In this document: positions 7,580 to 17,000 of the stretch, piece after piece
How the letters are laid out: each line of letters begins with the position of its first letter
Numbering within the stretch: position 1 is the stretch's first letter
Assembly: GCA_944386375.1 (NCBI GenBank)
Contig: CALXAW010000012.1
Coordinates: 1-20,430 of the forward strand
DNA length: 20,430 nucleotides
Direction of reading: 5' to 3'
Source: an uncultured Clostridia bacterium
GTDB taxonomy: Bacteria > Bacillota > Clostridia > TANB77 > CAG-508
The notes under the pieces: generated by a model
Database searches by the model: none
Told to the model about the DNA's origin: nothing
Seen by the model: the letters and a program-made list of their open reading frames with translations, nothing else
Made by a program: the position numbers and the translations under genes

Positions 7580-7921
7580 GTGAAAGTTACATATAATGAA
7601 AAAGACAAGCTTTTGCTTCTTCAAATTACAGAAGAGATAGATCATCACTCATCTGAAAAAATAAGGACAAGAGCAGATTTTGAAATACAAAAATACATAC
7701 CCAAAAAATTAATTATTGATTTTAGCAAAGTTAATTTTATGGATAGTGCAGGAATTGGAATGATTTTAGGAAGATACAAAATGATAACAATGTTTGGAGG
7801 AACAATGGATATGGTAAATGTTACCCCAAACGTAAAAAAAGTATTAGAGATGGCAGGAATAACAAAGATAATACCAATAATTGAAGAAATAGGAGGAACA
7901 AAAATTGGAAAATGTGTATGA
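7580..7921 (+). CDS. spoIIAA: Anti-sigma F factor antagonist SpoIIAA
   Basis: SpoIIAA is the STAS-domain anti-anti-sigma factor that, when unphosphorylated in the forespore, removes SpoIIAB from sigma-F. The signature around the phosphorylated serine is clear: MDSAGIGMILGRYK with Ser56, equivalent to Ser58 of B. subtilis. At 113 aa it covers the whole domain. The start is GTG 7580 behind AGGAGGG, encoding MKVTYNEKDK; no ATG suits better. It overlaps spoIIAB by 17 nt, implying translational coupling and balanced amounts of the two partners. A likely sigma-H promoter precedes it. Confidence 0.93.
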   Translation: MKVTYNEKDKLLLLQITEEIDHHSSEKIRTRADFEIQKYIPKKLIIDFSKVNFMDSAGIGMILGRYKMITMFGGTMDMVNVTPNVKKVLEMAGITKIIPIIEEIGGTKIGKCV

Positions 7922-8351
7922 AAATAAAATGAAATTAGAATTTTTAAGTAAGTCAAGCAATGAGGCATTTGCAAGAATAACAGTTGCAAGTTTTGCTTCA
8001 CAACTAGATCCAAGTATAGAAGAAATATCAGATATTAAAACCTCTGTATCAGAAGCGGTAACAAATAGCATAATACATGGATATGAAGATAAAACAGGAA
8101 TAATAAAAATAGAATGTACATTGTTTTCAAATTCTATAGAAATACAAATATCTGATAATGGTAAAGGTATAGAAAACATAGAACAAGCAAAAGAACCATT
8201 ATACACAACAAAGCCTGAGCTAGAAAGGTCTGGAATGGGCTTTACAATAATGGAAAACTTTATGGATGAATTAAAAATAGAATCGGTGGTAGGAGTAGGT
8301 ACAAAAGTTACAATGAAAAAAGTTATTAACAATTCAAACATTTCAAACTAA
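7905..8351 (+). CDS. spoIIAB: Anti-sigma F factor / serine kinase SpoIIAB
   Basis: SpoIIAB binds and holds sigma-F and phosphorylates SpoIIAA. It is a GHKL ATPase, with the N-box EAVTNSIIHGY (50-60), G1 DNGKG (84-88) and G2 ERSGMGFTIM around 108-116 all intact. The sequence ELERSGMGFTIMENFMD is nearly identical to Bacillus SpoIIAB. The start is probably TTG 7905, because AGGAGG (7891-7896) lies 8 nt before it; ATG 7929 would begin MKLEFLSKS but is 32 nt from that site. Length is 148 aa from TTG. sigF follows after 30 nt. Confidence 0.93.
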   Translation: MENVYENKMKLEFLSKSSNEAFARITVASFASQLDPSIEEISDIKTSVSEAVTNSIIHGYEDKTGIIKIECTLFSNSIEIQISDNGKGIENIEQAKEPLYTTKPELERSGMGFTIMENFMDELKIESVVGVGTKVTMKKVINNSNISN

Positions 8352-8381
8352 TATCTTTCCAGAAAGGAATGAGAACTAAAT

Positions 8382-9100
8382 ATGTATGAAATAGATACAA
8401 AAGACATATTAGATGCACAAAACAACTCAGAAGAAGCATTATCAAAAATCATAGAAGCAAATTCACGGATTAGTATGGAGCATTGTAAAAAGATTCTCAG
8501 GAAGAGGCCAATCAACAGAAGATTTATACCAAACAGGTTGTATAGGATTAATAAAAGCAATAAAAAGGTTTGATATTAGTTTCGATGTACGAATATCTAC
8601 TTATGCAGTACCATATATTATTCGGAGAGATAAAAAGATTTCTAAGAGACGATGGACCAATAAAGGTAAGTAGAAGTATAAAAGAATTAGCAAGTAAAAT
8701 AAATGAAATACAAAGGCAAAACATAAACAAAACAGGTGAAGAACTGCAAATTACAGAACTTGCAAAAAAACTAAATGTAAGCAAAGAAGAAATTGTAGTA
8801 GCACTAGATGCCATAAGAAGACCGGAATCAATAGATGAAGAAATATATGATGAAGCAGGAGGAGAAACTAAAATATCCAAAATAAGTACAAATAAAGATG
8901 AAGCAGGAACCATAATAAACAATCTATGTATTAAAGAACTAATAAATGAACTAAATGATAGAGAAAAAAAGATAATAATACTTAGGTATTTTAAAGGAAA
9001 AACACAATCAGAAATTGCCTCAATGTTAGGAATAACACAAGTGCAAGTTTCAAGAATAGAAAAGAAAATATTAACCCAGATGAGAGAAAAAATTGCTTAG
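8382..9100 (+). CDS. sigF: RNA polymerase sigma factor sigma-F (needs two +1 frameshifts)
   Basis: Sigma-F directs early forespore transcription. The zero frame from ATG 8382 reaches CGG at 8466 and would end at 8573 (63 aa). Skipping C8466 gives GLVWSIVKRF, then DLYQTGCIGLIKAIKRFDISFDVRISTYAVPYII, i.e. sigma region 2. A second CGG at 8623 breaks the frame again (stop at 8671), and skipping C8623 gives GEIKRFLRDDGPIKVSRS and regions 3 and 4, ending TQSEIASMLGITQVQVSRIEKKIL. The combined product is about 238 aa, slightly shorter than Bacillus SigF (255). All motifs are conserved across both breaks, and the next gene starts 13 nt later, so this looks like a functional gene needing recoding. Sequence errors or a recent pseudogene are the alternatives. 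Confidence 0.92.
8466..8469 (+). other. +1 frameshift site 1 in sigF: TCA-C-GGA
   Basis: The zero-frame codon 29 is CGG (8466-8468). Reading GGA at 8467-8469 leads into GLVWSIVKRF, the start of the conserved sigma region 2. The preceding codon TCA differs from the ATT at the other two sites, so the shared element is CGG itself and not the P-site codon. Confidence 0.72.
8623..8626 (+). other. +1 frameshift site 2 in sigF: ATT-C-GGA
   Basis: In the frame set by the first shift, codon 81 is CGG (8623-8625). Reading GGA at 8624-8626 restores the glycine of IIGEIKRFLRDDG, a hallmark of SigF/SigG proteins. The hexamer ATTCGG is shared with the carB site. Confidence 0.74.
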
Positions 9101-9113
9101 AAAAGGAGAAAAA

Positions 9114-10106
9114 ATGCGAAAAATCATAATATACATTTTAGGTTTTGTATTAATTTGCTTTACTATTCCAATAATATTTACAAAAGGAAAAGAAGCAAAG
9201 CCAACAGAAAATCCAGTAGAAGCAGAAACAGAAGAAGAAAACCAAGAAGAATATACATATGCCAAATATGGAACAGTAAGGTTGCTACATAATGAAACAG
9301 GAGAAGTAGAAACATTAGAAATGGATAATTACCTATATGGAGTTGTATCAGCAGAAATGCCAGCAAATTTTGAATTAGAAGCATTAAAAGCACAAGCAAT
9401 AGTTGCAAGAACATATACAGCATATAAAATGTTTAAAGGAAGTAAACATGCAAATGCAGATATTTGTGATGATTCTACTTGTTGTCAAGCATGGATTTCA
9501 AAAGAAGATAGATTAGCAAAATGGAACGAAGCCGAAAGACAAAGTAACTGGGATAAAATTGTAACAGCAGTAGATACAACAAAAGGTAAGATAATTACAT
9601 ATAATGGAGAACCAATAAATGCATTTTTCCATTCAAACAGTGGAGGAAGTACTGAAAGTGTAGCAAATGTGTGGGGTGGAACAGACTATCCATATCTGCA
9701 AAGTGTAGAAACAGTAGGAGAAGAAGGGTATACACAATATAGTTCATCAGTCACACTAACAAAAGAAGAAGTTTTGCAAAAAATACAAGAAACACACCCA
9801 GAAGTAGTTATAGATTTTAATAGCCAAAACCCTATACAAATTATAGAATATACAGAAAGTGGAAGAGTAAAAACAATTCAATTTGGAAATATAAGTATAT
9901 CAGGTGTAGAAGCAAGAACCATATTTGGATTAAGGTCAGCAAAATTTAGTATAGAAATTGGAGAAAACATAACTTTCAATGTAGTTGGATATGGTCATGG
10001 TGTAGGATTAAGTCAAACAGGTGCAGATGCAATGGCAAAAACAGGTGCAACCGCAGAACAAATAATAAATCACTATTATACAGATGTAAAAATAGAAAAT
10101 ACTTGA
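9114..10106 (+). CDS. spoIID: Stage II sporulation protein D (lytic transglycosylase)
   Basis: SpoIID is a membrane-anchored peptidoglycan lytic transglycosylase that, with SpoIIP and SpoIIM, drives engulfment from the mother-cell side. Residues 4-22 are a hydrophobic anchor, followed by an acidic linker (28-47). VVSAEMPANFELEALKAQAIVARTY holds the expected catalytic glutamate, Glu81. His112, Cys118 and Cys124 (KHANADIC then STCC) have the spacing of the zinc-site ligands described for C. difficile SpoIID. GYGHGVGLSQTGADAMA near the C-terminus is the family signature. ATG 9114 has AAAAGGAG just upstream; the in-frame TTG at 9093 overlaps sigF and is unlikely. It lies 13 nt after sigF, an arrangement that could place it in the spoIIA transcript. 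Confidence 0.92.
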   Translation: MRKIIIYILGFVLICFTIPIIFTKGKEAKPTENPVEAETEEENQEEYTYAKYGTVRLLHNETGEVETLEMDNYLYGVVSAEMPANFELEALKAQAIVARTYTAYKMFKGSKHANADICDDSTCCQAWISKEDRLAKWNEAERQSNWDKIVTAVDTTKGKIITYNGEPINAFFHSNSGGSTESVANVWGGTDYPYLQSVETVGEEGYTQYSSSVTLTKEEVLQKIQETHPEVVIDFNSQNPIQIIEYTESGRVKTIQFGNISISGVEARTIFGLRSAKFSIEIGENITFNVVGYGHGVGLSQTGADAMAKTGATAEQIINHYYTDVKIENT

Positions 10107-10161
10107 ATAAAATAAAAAAAACAGGTACATAATTAAACTATAGAAGAAGGAGGAATCCAAA

Positions 10162-10926
10162 ATGAGAAGAAATAGTGGTTTAAAAAAAATTTTAATTATT
10201 TATGGAGGGATGTTACTAGTTTTAATTATTGCATGTGTGACAGTATACATTGTGTACAACAACAAAATTAAAGAATCAGCAAAACAAAGTTTATTAGCAG
10301 CAGAAAAAATAAATGAAATAGTTCCAAATAATAGCATTTTAGAAGAAGCAAGCACAGAATTAAGTAAAAGCATAAATGAAATAATTGGAGAAAGTGCAAA
10401 TGAAATAATAGAAAACACAACCCCAGAAGTAGAAACAAATATTGAACCAGAAAACGTAGAATCAGAAAATACAAAAGTAGAAAACACAGAGCCAGTTGTA
10501 GAACCAGAACCAGTAAAAGAATTAGAATTTGCATATCCAGTAGAAGGAGAAATACTAAAAGAATTTGCAATAGAAAATCTAGTATTCTCTGAAACATTGC
10601 AAGAATGGGTAGTGCATAAAGGAATAGATATAAAAGCACCACGAACAACAGTAGTAAAAGCAGCAGAAGAAGGAACAGTAAAATCAGTAAAAAATGACCC
10701 AAGATATGGACTAACAGTTATAATAGAGCATAGAGATGGATATAAAACAATATACTCAAACCTACTTACAACAGAATTTGTAACAGAAGGAGAAACAGTA
10801 AGCAAAGGACAAAGCATAGGAACAGTAGGAAATTCTGCAGCATTTGAAATAGCAGACGAACCACACTTGCACTTTGAAATGCTAAAAGACGAAGAAAATG
10901 TAGATCCAATATTATATTTAAAGTAG
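10162..10926 (+). CDS. spoIIQ: SpoIIQ-like membrane LytM (M23) endopeptidase
   Basis: SpoIIQ sits in the forespore membrane and forms the trans-septal channel/zipper with SpoIIIAH during engulfment. One membrane segment (about 10-32) is followed by a Glu/Thr/Asn/Pro-rich linker (about 80-118) and a LytM domain (about 122-254). The zinc site looks intact: H152-x3-D156 (HKGID) and H235-x-H237 (HLH). Bacillus SpoIIQ lacks a zinc ligand while clostridial versions keep it, so the protein may be an active endopeptidase. Its position right after spoIID, as in C. difficile, supports SpoIIQ over a generic M23 peptidase. The start has AAGGAGG at 8-nt spacing. Length is 254 aa. Confidence 0.82.
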   Translation: MRRNSGLKKILIIYGGMLLVLIIACVTVYIVYNNKIKESAKQSLLAAEKINEIVPNNSILEEASTELSKSINEIIGESANEIIENTTPEVETNIEPENVESENTKVENTEPVVEPEPVKELEFAYPVEGEILKEFAIENLVFSETLQEWVVHKGIDIKAPRTTVVKAAEEGTVKSVKNDPRYGLTVIIEHRDGYKTIYSNLLTTEFVTEGETVSKGQSIGTVGNSAAFEIADEPHLHFEMLKDEENVDPILYLK

Positions 10927-10949
10927 TAATTCATAAAACTTTACGTATA

Positions 10950-11011
10950 AAAACCTCTTTATTGGTAAAAATATGTATAAATTGCATATTTTTAGAAAAT
11001 AGAGAGGTTTT
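10950..11011 (+). promoter_or_regulatory. Nested hairpin covering the ribosome binding site of the glucan synthase gene
   Basis: AAAACCTCTTTATT (10950-10963) pairs with AATAGAGAGGTTTT (10998-11011) over 14 positions with one G-U. An inner 9-bp stem, AAAAATATG (10967-10975) with CATATTTTT (10985-10993), stacks inside. The right arm contains AGAGAGG (11001-11007), the only ribosome binding site near the start codon at 11016, so translation would be blocked while the structure is folded. No U-tract follows, which argues against a plain terminator. Confidence 0.5.
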
Positions 11012-11015
11012 GAAT

Positions 11016-14000
11016 TTGAAAGAAAAAAACAGATATTTAACTATAAAAGGTGTTACATTAGATAAAGAACAATTACAAACATATATGGAAAAAATGGCAG
11101 CTAATTATGAAATAACAAGAATGAGTAGCAAGGGCACATATCCAATATATAGACTAAATGAAAACTTTAAATTTATACAAAAAACATATGCAATATTAAA
11201 TGAACATATAAAAAAGAAAATCAGCATATATCCAGCAGGAGAATGGCTTTTAGATAACTTTTATATAATAGAAGAAACAATAAAAAACATAAATAATGAA
11301 CTAACTGAAAAAAAATACAAAAACTTTCCAAGCATTGCAAATGGCATGTATAAAGGGTTTGCAAGAATATATGTTTTAGCAACAGAAATTGTTTCATATA
11401 CAGATAATAAAATAGATGAAGAAACATTAATTTTAAGTTTATCTGCCTATGAAAAAAAGAAAACTCTAAGCATGGAAGAAATGTGGAGTTTACCAATATT
11501 TTTAAATATAGCAATAATAGAAAATATAAGAACAATATGTGAAAAAATATATTTAAGCCAAATTCAAAAATACAAAGTAGAAGAAATAGTAGAAAGATTA
11601 ATAGAAAAAAAAGATAGCAGCAAACAAAAATTTAAAAAAATAAGAGAAAGTACAAAAATATATAAAAACTCAAGTTATCCATTTATAGAATACATGTCAT
11701 ATAAACTAAAAAGATATGGAAAAAATGGAATACCATATTTAAACATCTTAGAAGAACAAGTTGAAAAAAAAGGAACAACAGTATCAGAAGTTATAAGAAA
11801 AGAACATTTTGATATAGCAATTCAAAAAGTTTCAATAGGAAATAGTATAACAAGTATAAGAGAAATATCAAGAATTAACTTCTTAAGCCTGTTTGAGGAA
11901 ATAAATGGTGTAGAAGAATTATTAAGACAAGACCCAGCTAGTATTTATGACCAAATGGATTATAAAACAAAAGAATATTATAGAAATGTAATAAAAAAAC
12001 TATCGCAAAAAACAAAAATGTCCGAAATATATATAACTAAAAAAACAATAGAACTTTCTCAAAAAGCAAAACAAGAAAAAAAGAAACATATAGGATATTA
12101 TCTAATAGATAAAGGTATAGAAACATTAAAAAATGAACTAGGTTTAAAAACACATAAAACACATAAAAAAGAAAAACTATATATTGCATCAATATATGTA
12201 ATCACACTAATATTCTCAATTTCAATTGGCATATATATATACAATAAAATAAACCTACTTACAGGAATAGTTATTGCAATACTTTCAGTAATACCAATTT
12301 CAGAAATATATATTCAAATATTAAACTATATATTAGGAAAAGTTGTAAAACCAAAGTTATTACCAAAACTTGCATTTACAGAAGGAATACCACAAGAATA
12401 CAGCACAATGGTTGTTATACCTACAATAATAAATAACAAAGAAAAAGTAGAAGAATTATTTAAAAAACTAGAAGTGTACTATTTAGCAAATAAAGAAGAA
12501 AACATATATTTCGCACTACTTGGAGATTGCACATCTTCAAAAAATGAAACAGAAGAATTTGATGAAGAAATTATAGAAAAAGGGCAAGAAGAAGCAAAAA
12601 GATTAAATGAAAAGTACTCAAAAGAAGGAAAAGAAAAGTTTTACTTTTTGTATAGAAATAGAGTTTGGAACTGTAGCGAAAAATGCTATTTAGGCTGGGA
12701 AAGAAAAAGAGGAATGCTATGTCAGCTAAATGAGTATTTACTAACCGGAGAAAATAAATTTAGAATAAATACAATAAAACAAAAACTAAATATAAAATAT
12801 GTAATAACATTAGACTCAGATACAAACCTAGTCTTAGGAACAGCAAAAGAACTTATAGGAGCCATGGCACATATTTTAAATAAACCAATAGTCGATAAAA
12901 ACAAAAATATAGTAATAGATGGTCATGCACTTATACAACCTAGAGTAGGTGTAGATTTAATATCAAGTAGAAAAAGCTTATTTACAAAAGTATATTCTGG
13001 TATGGGTGGAACAGACTCATATACTAATGCAGTTTCAGATATATATCAGGATAATTTTGATGAAGGAATTTTTACAGGAAAAGGAATATATGATTTAGAA
13101 CTATTCTATAAAATACTACATGATGAAATACCAGAAAACAAAGTATTAAGCCATGACCTATTAGAAGGAAGTTATTTAAGATGTGGTCTTGCAACAGATG
13201 TATTGTTACTCGATGGTTTCCCCTTCAAATATAGTAGCTATGTAGCAAGACAACATAGATGGACTAGAGGAGATTGGCAAATAACAGGTTGGATAAAAAA
13301 CATAATCACAATAAAAAATGGAAGCAAAAAGATAAATCCATTAAATACAATATCAAAATTTAAAATATTAGATAATTTAAGGAGAAGTTTGTTACCAGTA
13401 GTAGTTGCTATTTTGCTCATCATATCTGCAACTTTAGAATTATTAAATATACCAAGTATATTAATTACTTTACTTTCAGTAATATCATTAATAATACCAA
13501 CAATATTAGATATATTAAACTATATAATTTTTAAGAAAAATATAAATTCAGAGCTAATATCTGCACATAAAAACCTCATAAAATCAATAAGTGGTATAAA
13601 AGCAAGTATAATAAGAGGATTTTTAGAAATAATCTTTTTACCAAACAAAGCATACTCTATGATAAATGCAATAACAAAAACCATATATAGACTTAATGTA
13701 TCAAAAGAAAATTTACTAGAATGGATGACCTCAGAAGAAGCGGAAAGGCAAAGCAAAAACACACTAAATTCATATTATAGAAACATGATAGCAAATGTAA
13801 TTGCTGGAACTATAGCCATTATTCTAGGAATAATATATTTAAAAATACCATTTTTAATATTTGGAGTTTTATTCTTAATTGCTCCAATAATTGCATGGTA
13901 TATAAGCCAAGAAGAAATAGATAAAAAGCAGGTAGAAACAATAACAAAACAAGATGTAGAATATGTAATAGAAATTGCTAAAAGAACATGGAACTTCTTT

Positions 14001-17000
14001 GAAAAAAATATAAATGAAACAAATAACTTTTTACCACCAGATAATTATCAAGAAGATAGAAAAGAAAAAATAGCACATAGAACATCACCAACAAATATAG
14101 GGTTAGGATTACTAGCAGTAACATCAAGCTACGACTTAGGCTTTATAAACTTAGATAATTGTATAAACTTAATAGAAAAAATGTTACAAACAATAGAAAA
14201 ACTGCAAAAATGGAATGGACATCTTTATAACTGGTATAATACAAAAAATCTAGAACCATTAATACCAAGATATATTTCAACAGTAGATAGTGGAAATTTT
14301 GTAGGATATTTATTTACATTAAAACAATTCATCATAGAAAAAGTAAAAAATGAAGAGAAAAAAACATGGATATTAAATGTTATAGATAAACTTATTAATG
14401 ATACAGATTTTTCAATATTATATGATTATAAAAAAAGATTATTTTCAATAGGATTTAATGTAGAAGAAAACAAACTAACAGACTCATATTACGACTTACT
14501 AGCTTCAGAAGCAAGACAAGCAAGTTTAGTAGCAATAGCCAAAAGAGATGTAGAAGTAAAACATTGGACTAGTCTTAGTAGAACATTAACTAACCTTAAT
14601 AAATATAAAGGACTAATCTCATGGTCAGGAACAGCATTTGAATATCTAATGCCAAATGTAAATATAAGAAGATATAAAGGAAGTTTATTAGATGAGTCAT
14701 GCAGATTTATGCTAATGAGTCAAAAAGAATATACAAAACAACTAGGAATACCATGGGGAATTTCAGAAGCGGCATTTAACTTAAGAGATCTAAATAATAA
14801 TTACCAATATAAAGCATTTGGAATACCATGGCTAGGCCTAAAACGAGGACTAGAAGAAGACATGGTTGTAGCATCATATGCAATATTCTTAAGTATGATA
14901 TATGATGCAAAAGGAGCAATTGAAAACCTAAAAACATTAGAAAAACAAGAAATGTATGGAGAATATGGATTCTATGAATCAATAGACTATACAATGTCTA
15001 GATTAAAATATGGGGAAATGTATGAAGTTGTAAAAACATATATGGCTCACCATCAAGGATTAATATTACTATCAATTAATAACTTGGTAAATAAAGATAT
15101 ATTAGTAGATAGATTTAGTAATAACCCAGAAATAGAAGCAATAGATATTCTTTTGCAAGAGAGAATGCCAGATAAAGCAATTATAACAAAAGAGAAAAAG
15201 GAAAAAGTACAAAAACTAAAAATACAAGATTATGAAAAATATACTGAAAGAGTATATACAAAATTAAACCAAAACTTGAATGCTTCAAATGTAATTTCAA
15301 ATGGTAAATACACGATAGTATCTAATTTAAAAGGACAAGGATATAGTAAAGTAGATAATTTACTAATCAATAGATATAAAGAAACAGCAGACTACAACCA
15401 AGGAATTTTCTTCTATATAAAAAATTTAACAACAAAACAAGTATGGGCAAATACACCAGAGAAAAAAGGGAAAGTAATATTTGCTCCAGATGTTATAAAA
15501 TATGTTAGAACAGAAGGTAGTATAGAAACAAAAACAAAAATAACAGTAGCACCAGAAGATAATGCAGAAATAAGAAGGCTAGAACTAAAAAACAATGGCA
15601 ATAATACAGAAACATTAGAAGTAACAACTTACTTCGAACCAGTACTTTCTACAGATAAACAAGATTATGCCCACACAGCATTCAATAATTTATTCCTAAT
15701 ATTCAAAGATTTAGGAAATGGAAGTATTATAATAAAAAGAAAGAAAAGAGAGCAAAAACAAAAAGATGTTTATGTAGGAGTAAATCTATATACAGAAAGT
15801 GAAACTATTGGAGATGTAGAATATGAAATTGATAAAGAAAAATTCATGGGAAAAGGAAATTTTAAAATTCCAGAAGCAATAAAAGATTCAAAACCTTTTT
15901 CAAAAAACTTAGGACTATCTACAGATCCAGTTTTAGCAATCAAAAAAACAGTAAAAATAATGCCAGGAGAAAGTGTAATATTAGATTTAATTGTAACACT
16001 AGCATATGAAGAAGAAGAAGTAAAGAAAATATTACAAGGCTATGCAAGTATAAATGCAATATCAAAAATATTTGAACTATCAAGAGCAAAAACAGAAGCA
16101 GAAACAATCTACCTAGGCTTAAAAGGAAAAGATATAGAAAAATATCAAAAAATGCTGAGTTACCTAATATTCCAAAACCCTATGAAAAAACAAATTTTAG
16201 AACATCTGCCACACAGAATATATTCACAAAGTCAGTTATGGAAATTTGGAATATCAGGAGACTTACCAATACTTCTAATAAGAATAAAAGATGTAAATGA
16301 TATGTATGTAATAAGAGATGCTTTAAAAGCATTTGAGTATTTCAGAAGCAAAAACTTAAAAATAGACCTAGTAATATTAAATGAAGAGAAAAACAGTTAT
16401 GAACACTTTATAAAATTTGAAATAGAAGCGGAAATACAAAATAGGCAGCTAGCATTCTTAAAAAATGCATTTGGAGGAATTTTTGTAATAAACGAAAAAG
16501 AAATCACCAAAGAAGATATCGATTTACTAGAATTTAGAAGTAATTTAGAACTTAATAGTGCTCTTGGAAATGTTGAAACACAAATGAAAGAATTAGAAGA
16601 TGAATATCAAGAAAAAATCAAAAATATTGGGGAAGAAAACAAACAAATACCTGTGTTGGATACACAAATGGAAAGTCTGCCAGAAGATTATAATAATTTA
16701 AAATATTATAATGATTATGGAGGATTTACAGAAGATGGTTTAGAATATAAAATAAAACTAAGCAAAAATAACAAATTGCCAACAGCTTGGAGTAATATCC
16801 TTGCAAACCCAAAATTTGGAACAGTAATAACACAAAATCTAGGAGGATTTACATGGAGCAAGAATAGTAGATTAAATAGAATATCTGCATGGAATAACAG
16901 TAGCAATATAGATATACCTTCTGAAATAATATATCTAAAAGATAAAGAAACAGGCAAGGTTTGGAGCCTATGTGAAAACATAAGTAATGAACCACAGGAG

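Noticed and set aside
8363..8402. A short ATG frame at 8369 as an alternative start for sigF
   Set aside because: It ends after six codons and is in the wrong frame; ATG 8382 encodes the protein that leads into the sigma-F sequence.
10200..10934. Long minus-strand open frame opposite spoIIQ (244 codons)
   Set aside because: It mirrors the A-rich codons of spoIIQ as Ser/Phe/Leu-rich sequence and has no family resemblance; the + strand protein has clear LytM motifs.
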